From Enterobacter pseudoroggenkampii (GTDB taxonomy: Bacteria; Pseudomonadota; Gammaproteobacteria; Enterobacterales; Enterobacteriaceae), in NCBI RefSeq assembly GCF_026420145.1, contig NZ_JAPMLV010000001.1, forward strand, positions 558,001 through 622,000: DNA of 64,000 bases, in the 5' to 3' direction. The notes under the pieces are model-generated. The model did not search any database, had not been told where the DNA came from, and saw only the letters and a list, made by a program, of their open reading frames with translations. The translations under genes were made by a program, and so were the position numbers. Below are positions 20,420 through 30,090 of this stretch, piece after piece (the first letter of the stretch is position 1; each line of letters begins with the position of its first letter).

Positions 20420-21709
20420 TTACAGTGTGAAGGAGAGACGTAGCGCCAGCGCGGCGAGCGTCACAAACAGGACCGGCAGCGTCATGATGATGCCCGTCCG
20501 GAAATAGTAGCCCCAGGTAATCGTCATGTTTTTCTGCGCCAGCACGTGGAGCCAGAGCAGGGTGGCGAGGCTGCCGATAGGCGTGATTTTCGGCCCCAGA
20601 TCGCAGCCAATCACGTTGGCGTAAATCATCGCGTCCTTGATCAACCCAGTTGCCGTGCTGCCGTCAATGGAGAGCGCGCCAATCAGCACCGTGGGCATAT
20701 TGTTCATTATGGAAGACAGGAACGCGGTGATGAACCCTGTTCCCAGCGTGGCGGCCCATAATCCGTGTCCGGCCAGGCTATTCAGTACACCTGAGAGATA
20801 TTCCGTCAGCCCGGCATTGCGCAGGCCATACACCACCAGATACATCCCCAGCGAGAAGATGACGATCTGCCACGGTGCGCCGCGCAGCACTTTTCCGGTG
20901 TTTATTGCATGTCCGCGTTTTGCGACGGCGAACAAAATCAGCGCGCCGACGGTCGCAATGGCGCTGACCGGAATACCCAGAGGCTCCAGCACGAAGAAAC
21001 CGACGAGCAGAAGCAGCAGGACGATCCAGCCCGTTCTGAACGTGGGGAGATCGTGAATGGCCCGCGCGGGTTCGCGGAGTTTCGCCAGGTCATATTCCGG
21101 CGGAATTTCCTTGCGGAAGAACAGATGGAGCATGACCAGCGTTGCGGCAATTGCAGCGACATCAACGGGAATCATCACCGAAGCATATTCACTGAACCCC
21201 AGCGTGAAGAAGTCTGCCGAGACGATGTTGACCAGGTTCGACACAATCAGCGGCAGGCTGGCGGTATCGGCGATAAAACCTGCCGCCATCACAAACGCCA
21301 GCGTAGCCTGCTTGCTGAACCCCAGCGCCAGCAGCATGGCGATAACGATAGGCGTCAGGATCAGCGCTGCGCCGTCATTGGCAAACAGCGCCGCCACGGC
21401 TGCGCCCAGCAGCACGATATAAGTAAACAGCAATCGCCCGCGACCGTTTCCCCAGCGGGCAACGTGCAGCGCCGCCCACTCGAAAAAGCCGGACTCATCC
21501 AGCAGCAGGCTGATGATGATGACGGCAATGAACGTTGCCGTGGCGTTCCAGACGATATTCCACACGACCGGAATATCGTTTACGTGGATCACGCCGCTGA
21601 ACAGCGCCAGCACGGCGCCGATGGTTGCGCTCCAGCCAATACTCAGTCCTTTGGGCTGCCAGATGACCAGTACCAGCGTAAACAGAAAAATAGCCCCTGC
21701 CAGAAACAT
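20420..21709 (-). CDS. arsB: Arsenite efflux pump ArsB
   Basis: A 429-residue membrane protein with about twelve spans, the length of E. coli ArsB. Conserved segments include [20 protein letters not shown] and [13 protein letters not shown]. It exports arsenite and antimonite from the cytoplasm using the proton gradient. No arsA ATPase gene is nearby, so it probably works as a secondary carrier. It lies 40 bp after arsR. Confidence 0.96.
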   Translation of the reverse strand: MFLAGAIFLFTLVLVIWQPKGLSIGWSATIGAVLALFSGVIHVNDIPVVWNIVWNATATFIAVIIISLLLDESGFFEWAALHVARWGNGRGRLLFTYIVLLGAAVAALFANDGAALILTPIVIAMLLALGFSKQATLAFVMAAGFIADTASLPLIVSNLVNIVSADFFTLGFSEYASVMIPVDVAAIAATLVMLHLFFRKEIPPEYDLAKLREPARAIHDLPTFRTGWIVLLLLLVGFFVLEPLGIPVSAIATVGALILFAVAKRGHAINTGKVLRGAPWQIVIFSLGMYLVVYGLRNAGLTEYLSGVLNSLAGHGLWAATLGTGFITAFLSSIMNNMPTVLIGALSIDGSTATGLIKDAMIYANVIGCDLGPKITPIGSLATLLWLHVLAQKNMTITWGYYFRTGIIMTLPVLFVTLAALALRLSFTL

Positions 21710-21749
21710 TGTTTACTCCGTTATATCTGTTTTTGTGAATGTGTTTGGG

Positions 21750-22070
21750 TTAGCACGAGCCCGGAAGTCGGTTTTTCAGCTTCAGACGCGTCTCTTCCCG
21801 CAGGCAGTTCCAGCTGGTGTCGATAACGGCTGCCGCCCATGCAGGCATGTTGGGAGAGAGACGGTAATGGACCCATTTCCCCTCGCGACGGTCGATCACC
21901 AGCCCGGACTCGCGGAGCAGGGCCATGTGGCGGGAGACCTTTGGCTGAGATTCGGCGGTGGCGGCGCAGAGATCGCAGACGCACAGCTCGCCTGTTTCAC
22001 GGAGCAGCATGACGATGGCGAGCCGCGTTTCGTCGGAAAGGGTTTTGAAGAGCTGGAGTGGGTGGAGCAT
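21750..22070 (-). CDS. arsR: Arsenical-responsive repressor ArsR
   Basis: A 106-residue ArsR/SmtB repressor. The metal-sensing ELCVCDLC motif places Cys30, Cys32 and Cys35 in the recognition region, followed by the DNA-binding helix SQPKVSRHMALLRESGLV. Length is slightly under E. coli ArsR (117) at the C terminus. Arsenite binding to the cysteines releases it from the operator. It heads arsRBC. Confidence 0.96.
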   Translation of the reverse strand: MLHPLQLFKTLSDETRLAIVMLLRETGELCVCDLCAATAESQPKVSRHMALLRESGLVIDRREGKWVHYRLSPNMPAWAAAVIDTSWNCLREETRLKLKNRLPGSC

Positions 22071-22095
22071 GGGTGTTCCTGCAGGCGCGGTTTTT

Positions 22096-22113
22096 ATATG
22101 CGTTTAATCATAT
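22096..22113. promoter_or_regulatory. Probable ArsR operator
   Basis: An interrupted palindrome, ATATG, eight bases, CATAT, 26 bp upstream of the arsR start. Its composition and the ATCATAT/ATATGCGTTT elements resemble the known E. coli ars operator. Confidence 0.65.
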
Positions 22114-22168
22114 ATGTTTTAATGGCTGGAGAGAAGGTGATATTTGAGCAAAGGGAATTTCAGGCAAC

Positions 22169-22247
22169 AAAAAACCCATCAACCTTGAACCAAAACGGCG
22201 GGGTTGATGGGCTCCACAAATTGGGGACATCAAAGAAAAGCAGTGGC
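22169..22247 (-). ncRNA. rybB: Small RNA RybB
   Basis: Read on the minus strand the segment begins GCCACTGCTTTTCTTTGATG and ends in a strong stem-loop (CCCATCAACC pairing with GGTTGATGGG) and six T. Both the 5' seed and the 79-nt length equal E. coli RybB, and the neighbour ybjL is the same. RybB is an Hfq-dependent sRNA that downregulates outer-membrane porin mRNAs under envelope stress. Only a few positions differ from E. coli, mostly in the terminator loop. Confidence 0.95.
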
Positions 22248-22252
22248 ACTAG

Positions 22253-22281
22253 TTATGACTGCCCCCTGATAAAAAAGTTCT
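22253..22281 (-). promoter_or_regulatory. SigmaE promoter of rybB
   Basis: On the minus strand an AGAACTT -35 element (22275-22281) is followed by a 15-bp spacer and GTCATAA (22253-22259), ending 5 bp before the RybB start. This fits the sigmaE pattern GGAACTT/TCTRA and the known control of rybB in E. coli. Confidence 0.85.
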
Positions 22282-22323
22282 GCGCGTAACAAAAATATTT
22301 TCCGCCACGCGCATTCTTAGGAG

Positions 22324-24009
22324 TTATCCGAGTCCTGGCCAGATGATGATAATCAGCGTACCCGCCAGCGTCAGCAGCACGTTAGCGATAGCGTACGTGC
22401 CCGCATAGCCCAGCGCCGGAATGTTGCTGCGCGCGGTGTCGCTGATGATTTCCATCGCTGGAGCACAGGTACGCGCCCCCATCATCGCCCCGAAGAGCAG
22501 GGCGCGGTTCATGCGCAGCACGTAGGCACCGAACAGGAAACAGATAACGACCGGTACCAGGCTGACGATAAGTCCGGAAACCAACATCTGCCAGCCGACG
22601 GCACCGAGGCTGTGACCAATCCCGCTGCCCGCGCTTAAGCCGACGCCTGCCATAAAGACCATCAGACCGAACTCTTTCACCATGTTCAGCGCGCCCTGCG
22701 GAATATAGCCGAAGGTCGGGTGGTTGGCTCGCAGGAAGCCCAGCATGATCCCGGCGAACAGCAGACCGGCGGCGTTACCGATGCCGAAACTAAAGTTGCT
22801 GAACTGGAAGGTGATCATCCCGATCATCAGGCCAACGATAAAGAAGGCGCAGAAGGCCAGCAGGTCGGTGACCTGGCTGTGAATCGAGATAAAGCCGATG
22901 CGGTCGGCCACGGTTTTCACGCGGCGGGCGTCGCCGCTGACCTGCAGCACGTCGCCTTTGTTGAGCACGACGTTATCGTCGATAGGCATCTCAATCTGGC
23001 TGCGGATCACACGGTTAAGGAAGCAGCCGTGGTCGGTCAGCTTCAGCTGCGCCAGACGGCGGCCCACGGCGTTATGGTTTTTCACCACGATCTCTTCGGT
23101 GACGATACGCATGTCGAGCAGGTCGCGGTCGAACACCTCTTTGCCGTTACGGAAGCTCGGGTCGAGACGGGCGTGGGCGTCCGGGTAACCCACCAGCGCG
23201 ATGTCGTCACCCATCTGCAGCACCGCGTCGCCGTCCGGGTTCGCCAGAATGCCGTTGCGGCGGATACGTTCGATGTAGCAGCCCGTCTGGCGGTAAATCC
23301 CCAGCTCGCGCAGATTTTTGCCGTCAGCCCATGCCACCAGCTCCGGCCCGACGCGATAGGCGCGGATCACCGGGAGATAGACTTTACGTTTGGAGTCGGT
23401 ATCCAGACCGCGCTCGCGGGCGATTTGCTGGGCGCTGGTCTGCAGATCCTGGTGCTGCAGTTTTGGCAGGTAGCGTGCGCCAACGATCAGGCTCACCAGA
23501 CCAATCAGATAGGTCAGGGCGTAGCCGAGACTCAGGTGGTCGAGCGCGGTAGAAAGCTGTGCGCCGGCCATGCCGGAATGGCGCAGGGTATCACCGGCAC
23601 CCACGAGCACGGGGGTGGAGGTCATGGAGCCTGCCAGCATACCGGCCGTTAACCCGATATCCCAGCCAAACAGTTTACCCAGCCCTAACGCGATCAGCAG
23701 CGCGCTGCCGACCATCACCAGCGCCAGCATCAGATAATTTTTGCCGTCGCGGAAGAAAATTGAAAAAAAGTTCGGTCCCGCTTCCACGCCAACACAAAAA
23801 ATAAACAGCATAAAACCTAAGTTGAGCGCGTCCGTGTTAATGCTGAAGTGCTGCTGGCCTAATAATAAGGAGACGACTAAAACGCCAATGGAATTACCAA
23901 GTTGAACTGAACCCAGGCGCAATTTACCCAGGCAAAGGCCCAGCGCCAGTACCACAAATAATAACAGGATGTAATTCCCATTTAACAAGTCTGCGACGTT
24001 TATATTCAC
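22324..24009 (-). CDS. ybjL: Putative transporter YbjL (AAE family)
   Basis: A 561-residue membrane protein of the aspartate:alanine exchanger family. Two membrane-spanning halves of about five spans each (residues about 5-190 and 390-560) flank a cytoplasmic region containing two RCK_C (TrkA_C) domains, visible as [12 protein letters not shown] and [13 protein letters not shown]. The length is that of E. coli YbjL. The substrate is unknown. It precedes rybB on the same strand. Confidence 0.93.
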   Translation of the reverse strand: MNINVADLLNGNYILLLFVVLALGLCLGKLRLGSVQLGNSIGVLVVSLLLGQQHFSINTDALNLGFMLFIFCVGVEAGPNFFSIFFRDGKNYLMLALVMVGSALLIALGLGKLFGWDIGLTAGMLAGSMTSTPVLVGAGDTLRHSGMAGAQLSTALDHLSLGYALTYLIGLVSLIVGARYLPKLQHQDLQTSAQQIARERGLDTDSKRKVYLPVIRAYRVGPELVAWADGKNLRELGIYRQTGCYIERIRRNGILANPDGDAVLQMGDDIALVGYPDAHARLDPSFRNGKEVFDRDLLDMRIVTEEIVVKNHNAVGRRLAQLKLTDHGCFLNRVIRSQIEMPIDDNVVLNKGDVLQVSGDARRVKTVADRIGFISIHSQVTDLLAFCAFFIVGLMIGMITFQFSNFSFGIGNAAGLLFAGIMLGFLRANHPTFGYIPQGALNMVKEFGLMVFMAGVGLSAGSGIGHSLGAVGWQMLVSGLIVSLVPVVICFLFGAYVLRMNRALLFGAMMGARTCAPAMEIISDTARSNIPALGYAGTYAIANVLLTLAGTLIIIIWPGLG

Positions 24010-24282
24010 GGAGGCTAACTTCTTGTTTACCAGTAAGTTGTTGAATGAAAGGACTTTTTGGGCTACTGTTTTCTGGGTCAGGGAAAGGCGTTAACGCTCC
24101 CTGTTTCCTGCTTTATTCCCTAAAACATTAGCTGGCGTGTAGTTTAATCGCATTAGCTACTGACAGCTACTGATTATCGCATCACCCTGTGCGTACTTTG
24201 GCAAGGATTGCCGCATTGCTTTATCTGACTGGGCGTCTACCCGACGAAAGTGTATTTGATAGAGATAAGTCAGGAGGATAGT

Positions 24283-24657
24283 TTGAACACTAAACGAAAC
24301 TGGGCGGGGGTGATCAGCTGCTTTTTGCTGTTCACGGTCGTATGCATGTCGCTTGCTTTTAACGTGAAAGGTGCATTCAGGGCGTCGGGTCATCCGGAGC
24401 TGGGGCTGCTCTTTTTTACGCTGCCGGGGGCTGCTGCCAGTTTTCTCTCCCGTAAAGGGGAGGTGGTGAAGCCGCTGCTGGGCGCCATGCTGGCCGCGCC
24501 GCTCTGTTTGCTGCTGATGCGCTTGCTCTATATATCAACGCGTAGTTTCTGGCAGGAGCTGGCATGGCTGATGAGCGCCGTATTCTGGTGCGCCCTTGGC
24601 GCGCTCTGCTACTTATTTGTGCGCAGTCTGCTTCAGCACCGACGGCACCACAAATAA
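24283..24657 (+). CDS. ybjM: Inner-membrane protein YbjM
   Basis: A 124-residue protein matching E. coli YbjM, including KGAFRASGHPELGLLFFTLPGA and FWQELAWLMSAVFWCALGAL. Four membrane spans are expected. The start is TTG at 24283: it sits just after a full AGGAGG ribosome-binding site, and the N-terminal sequence NTKRNWAG matches the start of the family, whereas the ATG at 24250 adds an unrelated extension. Function unknown. Confidence 0.9.
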   Translation: MNTKRNWAGVISCFLLFTVVCMSLAFNVKGAFRASGHPELGLLFFTLPGAAASFLSRKGEVVKPLLGAMLAAPLCLLLMRLLYISTRSFWQELAWLMSAVFWCALGALCYLFVRSLLQHRRHHK

Positions 24658-24660
24658 AAA

Positions 24661-24684
24661 CGCCCTCTCGGTGAGGGCGTCCTT
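24661..24684. terminator. Bidirectional terminator between ybjM and grxA
   Basis: A 7-bp stem, CGCCCTC and GAGGGCG, with a 5-base loop lies between convergent genes, with AAAAA on the left side (a U run for grxA) and a T-rich stretch on the right. Confidence 0.85.
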
Positions 24685-24692
24685 TCATTTCA

Positions 24693-24962
24693 TTACTGGG
24701 CAGCAAACAGACCCAGATGCTCTTTGGCGTAAGCTTCAAAGTCAGTGCAGCCGCCGATGTGTTTCTGATCGAGGAAGATCTGCGGTACGGTTTCAACCGG
24801 CTTGCCGACGGTTTTTTCGAGATCCGCTTTCGTGATGCCTTCCGCGTGGATATCCACGTAGCGGAAGTTGAAGTCATCGCGCTCTTCGGTCAGTTTCTCA
24901 GCCAGCTCTTTCGCGCGCACACAGTAAGGGCACCCTGGACGACCAAAAATTACTGCAAACAT
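24693..24962 (-). CDS. grxA: Glutaredoxin 1
   Basis: An 89-residue glutaredoxin. The active site is GCPYC near residue 10-14 and the glutathione-binding TVP and GG(C/Y)TDF elements are present (VETVPQIF and HIGGCTDF). ATG 24962 follows GAGGAGAG; the ORF start at 25004 adds 14 unrelated residues. It reduces disulfides with glutathione, including ribonucleotide reductase and ArsC, which is encoded nearby. The C terminus is slightly longer than in E. coli (85). Confidence 0.95.
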   Translation of the reverse strand: MFAVIFGRPGCPYCVRAKELAEKLTEERDDFNFRYVDIHAEGITKADLEKTVGKPVETVPQIFLDQKHIGGCTDFEAYAKEHLGLFAAQ

Positions 24963-25146
24963 TTCTCTCTCCTCAAAAAACAAGCCTGACGGCGAATAGG
25001 ACATATAGTGCCCGATAACCTGCCGCCATTAAAGAAGGTTTCGCCTGTCGCTTTGATACAGTCAGGCTATGTTTCGCCAATTACATCGCGCAGATCATTG
25101 CCTATACTGGCTGCAATACGTATTAAGCACGACAAAGAGAGACAAG

Positions 25147-25869
25147 ATGACACCCACGATTGACCTGCTCCGTTCCCACCGTTCCATTCGCCACTTCACC
25201 GATGAGCCGATTACCGAGGCGCAGCGTAACGCGATCATCGACAGCGCCAGGGCGACCTCGAGCTCGAGCTTCCTGCAGTGCACCTCCATTATCCGCATCA
25301 CCGACCCGGTCATGCGCGAGCAGCTGGTGACGCTGACCGGCGGGCAGAAGCATGTGGCGCAGGCAGCGGAGTTCTGGGTGTTCTGCGCCGACTTTAACCG
25401 TCATCTGCAGATCTGCCCTGAGGCCGAGCTGGGGCTGGCCGAACAGCTGCTGCTGGGCGTGGTGGATACCGCGCTGATGGCGCAAAACGCCTTCACGGCG
25501 GCGGAGTCGCTGGGGTTAGGCGGTGTCTACATCGGCGGCCTGCGTAATAACATCGAAAGCGTGACCGAGCTGCTGAAGCTGCCAAAACACGTGCTGCCGC
25601 TGTTTGGCCTGTGCCTCGGCTGGCCGGCGGATAACCCGGATCTGAAGCCGCGCATTCCTGCGGCGATGCTGGTGCACGAAAACCACTACCAGCCGGTCGA
25701 TCAGGATGTCCTGAATCAATACGATGAAGAGCTGGCGAACTACTACATGACGCGCGGCAGCAATAACCGTCGTGATACCTGGACCGACCATATTCGTCGC
25801 ACCATCATTAAAGAAAATCGCCCGTTTATTCTTGATTATCTGCACAAACAGGGCTGGGCGACGCGATAG
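25147..25869 (+). CDS. nfsA: Oxygen-insensitive NADPH nitroreductase NfsA
   Basis: A 240-residue FMN-dependent nitroreductase with the same length as E. coli NfsA. The N-terminal RSHRSIRHFTDEPI and the C-terminal basic segment SNNRRDTWTDHIRRTI, which helps bind NADPH, are conserved. It reduces nitroaromatics such as nitrofurazone by two electrons. ATG 25147 follows AGAGAGACAAG. The small E. coli gene ybjC that precedes nfsA is missing: only 184 bp separate the grxA and nfsA starts. Confidence 0.94.
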   Translation: MTPTIDLLRSHRSIRHFTDEPITEAQRNAIIDSARATSSSSFLQCTSIIRITDPVMREQLVTLTGGQKHVAQAAEFWVFCADFNRHLQICPEAELGLAEQLLLGVVDTALMAQNAFTAAESLGLGGVYIGGLRNNIESVTELLKLPKHVLPLFGLCLGWPADNPDLKPRIPAAMLVHENHYQPVDQDVLNQYDEELANYYMTRGSNNRRDTWTDHIRRTIIKENRPFILDYLHKQGWATR

Positions 25870-25887
25870 TCCATTTATCCTGTGCCT

Positions 25888-25915
25888 GCCTGCGTATATG
25901 ATACGCAGGCTTTTT
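25888..25915 (+). terminator. Terminator between nfsA and rimK
   Basis: A perfect 10-bp stem, GCCTGCGTAT and ATACGCAGGC, with an ATG loop is followed by five T, 18 bp after the nfsA stop. It would limit but perhaps not abolish readthrough into rimK, which starts 23 bp on. Confidence 0.85.
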
Positions 25916-25938
25916 CCATGTCTTCAGAGAGGTGCAGG

Positions 25939-26841
25939 GTGAAAATTGCCATATTGTCCCGGGATGGAACGCTCTATTCATGTAAACGCCTGCGTGAGGC
26001 GGCGGCGAAACGCGGGCATCAGGTTGAGATCCTCGACCCGATGTCCTGCTACATGAACATCGACCCGGCCGCCTCGTCGATTCACTACAAAGGCCGCAAG
26101 CTGCCGCATTTCGATGCGGTCATCCCCCGCATCGGCTCCCAGATTACCTACTACGGCACCGCCGCGCTGCGCCAGTTCGAGATGCTGGGCAGCTATCCTC
26201 TCAACGAATCCGTTGCTATTTCCCGCGCCCGCGACAAGCTGCGCTCGCTGCAGCTCCTTGCTCGTCAGGGGATCGATCTCCCCGTCACGGGGATTGCCCA
26301 TTCACCGGACGACACCAGCGATCTGATCGACATGGTGGGCGGCGCCCCTTTGGTGATCAAGCTGGTGGAAGGCACCCAGGGCATTGGCGTGGTGCTGGCG
26401 GAGACGCGTCAGGCAGCGGAGAGCGTGATTGACGCCTTCCGCGGGCTGAATGCCCACATTCTGGTGCAGGAGTATATTGAAGAGGCCAAAGGGCGCGACA
26501 TCCGCTGCTTCGTCGTGGGAAACGAGGTGGTAGCGGCCATTGAGCGCCAGGCCAAAGAGGGCGACTTCCGCTCTAATCTTCACCGGGGCGGCATTGCAAG
26601 AATCGCTGATATCAGCGACCGCGAGCGGGAAATTGCGGTGAAAGCCGCGCAAACCCTGGGGCTGGACGTGGCGGGTGTAGATCTTCTGCGCGCGACGCGC
26701 GGGCCGCTGGTCATGGAGGTGAACGCCTCGCCCGGGCTGGAAGGCGTGGAAAAAACCACAGGTGTCGATATTGCGGGTAAAATGATCTCATGGATCGAGC
26801 GTCATGCCACGCCGGGCTACTGTCTGAAAACGGGTGGTTAA
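25939..26841 (+). CDS. rimK: Ribosomal protein bS6 glutamate ligase RimK
   Basis: A 300-residue ATP-grasp ligase that adds glutamates to the C terminus of ribosomal protein S6. The start is GTG at 25939, giving [22 protein letters not shown], in line with E. coli RimK; the ATG at 25882 lies in the terminator and is rejected. ATP-grasp elements include [29 protein letters not shown] and [12 protein letters not shown], whose acidic residues bind magnesium. Confidence 0.93.
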   Translation: MKIAILSRDGTLYSCKRLREAAAKRGHQVEILDPMSCYMNIDPAASSIHYKGRKLPHFDAVIPRIGSQITYYGTAALRQFEMLGSYPLNESVAISRARDKLRSLQLLARQGIDLPVTGIAHSPDDTSDLIDMVGGAPLVIKLVEGTQGIGVVLAETRQAAESVIDAFRGLNAHILVQEYIEEAKGRDIRCFVVGNEVVAAIERQAKEGDFRSNLHRGGIARIADISDREREIAVKAAQTLGLDVAGVDLLRATRGPLVMEVNASPGLEGVEKTTGVDIAGKMISWIERHATPGYCLKTGG

Positions 26842-26904
26842 ATGGATTACCGCGCGCTTTTTGAGTACCCTATGCGAAGTTTTTATTAAAGAGGCTGCAT
26901 CGCG

Positions 26905-27381
26905 ATGGATTTACAGGTCGTACCTACACTGGATACGTTACGTCAATGGCTTGATGATGCCGGAATTACGTTCTTCGAATGCGATTCCTGCCAGGCGCTG
27001 CATCTGCCTCATATGCAGAATTTCGACGGCATTTTCGATGCCAAAATCGATCTCATTAACGACGTGATCCTTTTCTCCGCGCTGGCCGAAGTGAAGCCGT
27101 CCGCGCTGCTGGCGCTGGCCTCCGACCTGTCGGCCATCAATGCCAGTTCTTTGACGGTGAAGGCATTTCTCGACATACAGGATGATAATCTGCCAAAACT
27201 GGTCGTTTGCCAGTCTTTATTCTCCGGGGCAGGGCTGTCGTTCAAGCAGTTCGCCTGGTTTATGCGCTTGAGCGAAGAGCAAATTTCGATGGTTATGATG
27301 GAAGCCAATGCACACCATCTGCTGTATAGCGCGGAAGATGATGCAGAGAATAATGATGCATCTCCCAATTTTCTTCACTAA
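26905..27381 (+). CDS. ybjN: YbjN-family protein
   Basis: A 158-residue protein, the same length as E. coli YbjN, with ECDSCQALHLPHMQNFDG and AINASSLTVKAFLDIQDDNLPKLVVCQSL conserved. The family fold is similar to type III secretion chaperones. In E. coli its level affects motility, stress responses and translation-related genes. The ATG has AAAGAGG upstream. Confidence 0.92.
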   Translation: MDLQVVPTLDTLRQWLDDAGITFFECDSCQALHLPHMQNFDGIFDAKIDLINDVILFSALAEVKPSALLALASDLSAINASSLTVKAFLDIQDDNLPKLVVCQSLFSGAGLSFKQFAWFMRLSEEQISMVMMEANAHHLLYSAEDDAENNDASPNFLH

Positions 27382-27732
27382 GCCTGTCTGACTTTTGCGC
27401 AGTCGCTGCCATGGCGGCTGCAGAAGGCCATTTTTTCTGCTGCTTTTAACCTTTCTTTAAAGAATTATTCACCTCCCTGAAGGCCGTTTCGGCTTATCAC
27501 GTAGACATAACCTGCATAAAAAATTGATAAAAGGCGTTTTTTCGTCTGGGCTATAGCCGGGGACACGGGCTACAGTTATTCTTGCGATGCTTAAAAAAGC
27601 GAGCGGAAACTGCCGGGTAAAGAGGTTTCTTTTTATTTTGGGCAGAGCGACAAACTATGCATGATTATTGCATATCTTCAGATTGCACAGTTTTAGTTCG
27701 TTTGTTAACGAGCTTTCAGAAGGAATAACACT
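27382..27732. other. Intergenic region between ybjN and potF
   Basis: About 350 bp without a gene. A weak hairpin (ATGGC and GCCAT followed by T's, near 27412-27437) may end ybjN transcription. The right half is AT-rich and should hold the potF promoter; the sequence just before potF has AGAAGGA as ribosome-binding site. No further motif was recognised. Confidence 0.5.
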
Positions 27733-28845
27733 ATGATCGCCTTGAATAAAAAATGGTTATCGGGTCTGGTTGCGGGTGCTCTGATGGCCGTCTCTGCCGG
27801 CACGCTCGCTGCGGAACAAAAAACGCTGCACGTTTATAACTGGTCTGACTATATTGCGCCGGACACGGTGGCAAATTTTGAAAAAGAGACCGGCATTAAA
27901 GTGGTCTATGACGTGTTCGATTCCAACGAAGTGCTGGAAGGAAAACTGATGGCGGGCAGCACCGGGTTTGACCTCGTGGTGCCTTCCGCAAGCTTCCTGG
28001 AGCGTCAGCTAACGGCAGGCGTCTTCCAGCCGCTGGACAAGAGCAAGTTACCGAACTGGAAAAACCTCGATCCGGAAGTGCTGAAGCTGGTGGCTAAGCA
28101 TGACCCGGACAACAAATACGCCATGCCTTACCTGTGGGCGACTACCGGTATCGGCTACAACGTTGATAAAGTCAAAGCGGTGCTGGGCCCGGACGTGAAG
28201 CTGGACAGCTGGGACGTGGTGCTGAAGCCGGAAAACCTTGAGAAGCTGAAAAGCTGCGGCGTCTCCTTCCTCGATGCGCCGGAAGAGATTTTCGCCACCG
28301 TGCTGAACTACCTGGGCAAAGACCCGAACAGCAGTAAAGCCGATGATTACACCGGTCCGGCGACCGATCTGCTGCTGAAGCTGCGTCCAAACATTCGTTA
28401 CTTCCACTCGTCCCAGTACATTAACGACCTGGCAAACGGCGACATCTGCGTCGCGATCGGCTGGGCAGGGGACGTATGGCAGGCGGCTAACCGCGCGAAA
28501 GAGGCGAAAAACGGCGTGAACGTCTCTTACTTCATTCCGAAGGAGGGGGCGCTGGCCTTCTTTGACGTCTTCGCGATGCCGACTGACGCTAAAAATAAAG
28601 ACGAAGCGTATCAGTTCCTCAACTACCTGATGCGTCCTGACGTGATCGCCCACATCAGCGACCACGTTTACTACGCGAACGGTAACAAGGCCTCCGTGCC
28701 GCTGGTGAGCGAAGAAATCCGCAATAACCCGGCTATCTATCCGCCAGCGGATGTGTTCGCCAAGCTCTTCACCCTGAAAGTACAGGATCCAAAAATTGAC
28801 CGCGTGCGTACCCGCGCGTGGACCAAGGTGAAAAGCGGTAAATAA
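27733..28845 (+). CDS. potF: Putrescine-binding periplasmic protein PotF
   Basis: A 370-residue periplasmic binding protein with a Sec signal peptide ending at GTLAAEQ. The mature N terminus, TLHVYNWSDYIAPDTV, and FLDAPEEIF...YLGKDPNS are characteristic of PotF/PotD proteins. It captures putrescine for the PotGHI importer. A 102-bp gap with a stem-loop separates it from potG, which probably lets potF be expressed above the transporter subunits. Confidence 0.96.
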   Translation: MIALNKKWLSGLVAGALMAVSAGTLAAEQKTLHVYNWSDYIAPDTVANFEKETGIKVVYDVFDSNEVLEGKLMAGSTGFDLVVPSASFLERQLTAGVFQPLDKSKLPNWKNLDPEVLKLVAKHDPDNKYAMPYLWATTGIGYNVDKVKAVLGPDVKLDSWDVVLKPENLEKLKSCGVSFLDAPEEIFATVLNYLGKDPNSSKADDYTGPATDLLLKLRPNIRYFHSSQYINDLANGDICVAIGWAGDVWQAANRAKEAKNGVNVSYFIPKEGALAFFDVFAMPTDAKNKDEAYQFLNYLMRPDVIAHISDHVYYANGNKASVPLVSEEIRNNPAIYPPADVFAKLFTLKVQDPKIDRVRTRAWTKVKSGK

Positions 28846-28889
28846 GTTACCGTGAGTCACAGTCCGGGCAAGCGAAGCGTGTCCGGCAA

Positions 28890-28914
28890 CAGGCGCACCG
28901 TTCTGGTGCGCCTG
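28890..28914 (+). promoter_or_regulatory. Intercistronic stem-loop between potF and potG
   Basis: A perfect 10-bp stem, CAGGCGCACC and GGTGCGCCTG, with a GTTCT loop and no T run. It sits 45 bp after potF and 33 bp before the potG start. It is a likely mRNA-stabilising or partial termination element that raises potF over potGHI. Confidence 0.6.
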
Positions 28915-28947
28915 CACCATGATTTGATCTCTACCGGAGAACACCCC

Positions 28948-30081
28948 GTGAATGACGCGATCCCCCGCCCGCAGGCGAAAGTCCGTAAAGCGCTGACCCC
29001 GCTTCTTGAAATACGTAACCTCACCAAATCTTTCGATGGCCAGCATGCCGTGGACGACGTCAGCCTGACGATCTTTAAAGGCGAAATTTTTGCCCTTCTG
29101 GGGGCCTCTGGCTGCGGTAAATCGACCCTGCTGCGTATGCTGGCCGGTTTTGAACAGCCCACTGCCGGGCAGATCATGCTTGATGGCGTGGATCTCTCCA
29201 GCGTGCCGCCGTATCAGCGCCCGATCAACATGATGTTCCAGTCTTACGCGCTGTTCCCGCACATGACGGTGGAGCAGAACATCGCCTTTGGCCTGAAGCA
29301 GGACAAACTGCCGAAAGCGGAAATTACCGCGCGCGTGGCCGAGATGCTGAGCCTGGTGCACATGCAGGAGTTCGCGAAGCGTAAGCCGCACCAGCTCTCC
29401 GGCGGCCAGCGCCAGCGCGTGGCCCTGGCCCGCAGTCTGGCAAAACGCCCGAAACTCTTGCTGCTTGATGAACCGATGGGCGCGCTGGATAAAAAACTGC
29501 GCGACCGTATGCAGCTCGAAGTGGTCGATATCCTCGAGCGCGTGGGGGTGACCTGCGTGATGGTGACCCACGACCAGGAAGAAGCCATGACCATGGCCGG
29601 ACGTATCGCGATCATGAACCGCGGCAAGTTCGTGCAGATTGGCGAGCCGGAAGAGATTTATGAGCATCCGACCACCCGCTACAGTGCGGAGTTCATTGGC
29701 TCGGTTAACGTCTTCGAAGGGCTGCTGAAAGATCGTCAGGAGGATGGCCTGGTTATCGAATCGCCGGGGCTGCAGCATCCGCTTAAGGTCGATCCTGATA
29801 ACTCGGTGGTGGATAACGTGCCGGTCTACGTCGCGCTGCGTCCGGAGAAAATCATGCTCTGTGAGGATCCGCCTGCCGATGGCTATAACTTTGCCGTGGG
29901 TGAAGTGGTGCACATTGCCTATCTGGGCGATCTGTCCATCTACCACGTGCGCCTGAAAAGCGGGCAGATGCTCAGCGCGCAGCTGCAGAACGAACATCGC
30001 TATCGCAAGGGGCAGCCGACCTGGGGCGACGAAGTGCGCCTGTGCTGGGACGCTGACAGTTGCGTCGTGCTGACGGTATAA
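28948..30081 (+). CDS. potG: Putrescine ABC importer ATPase PotG
   Basis: A 377-residue ABC ATPase with Walker A GASGCGKST, signature LSGGQRQR, Walker B LLLLDEP and switch His in VTHDQEEA. A C-terminal TOBE domain follows from about residue 290. The GTG at 28948 has CCGGAG upstream and gives the E. coli length; the ATG at 28852 extends into the intercistronic stem-loop. Confidence 0.95.
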   Translation: MNDAIPRPQAKVRKALTPLLEIRNLTKSFDGQHAVDDVSLTIFKGEIFALLGASGCGKSTLLRMLAGFEQPTAGQIMLDGVDLSSVPPYQRPINMMFQSYALFPHMTVEQNIAFGLKQDKLPKAEITARVAEMLSLVHMQEFAKRKPHQLSGGQRQRVALARSLAKRPKLLLLDEPMGALDKKLRDRMQLEVVDILERVGVTCVMVTHDQEEAMTMAGRIAIMNRGKFVQIGEPEEIYEHPTTRYSAEFIGSVNVFEGLLKDRQEDGLVIESPGLQHPLKVDPDNSVVDNVPVYVALRPEKIMLCEDPPADGYNFAVGEVVHIAYLGDLSIYHVRLKSGQMLSAQLQNEHRYRKGQPTWGDEVRLCWDADSCVVLTV

Positions 30082-30090
30082 GGAGCGATC

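Noticed and set aside
20909..21826. Plus-strand ORF of 305 codons antisense to arsB
   Set aside because: Gln/Arg/Asp-rich low-complexity protein, fully opposite arsB.
28048..29997. Long minus-strand ORF of 649 codons antisense to potF and potG
   Set aside because: Lies wholly opposite two well-supported genes; its His/Arg-rich composition is typical of the antisense frame of GC-rich genes and no family motif is visible.
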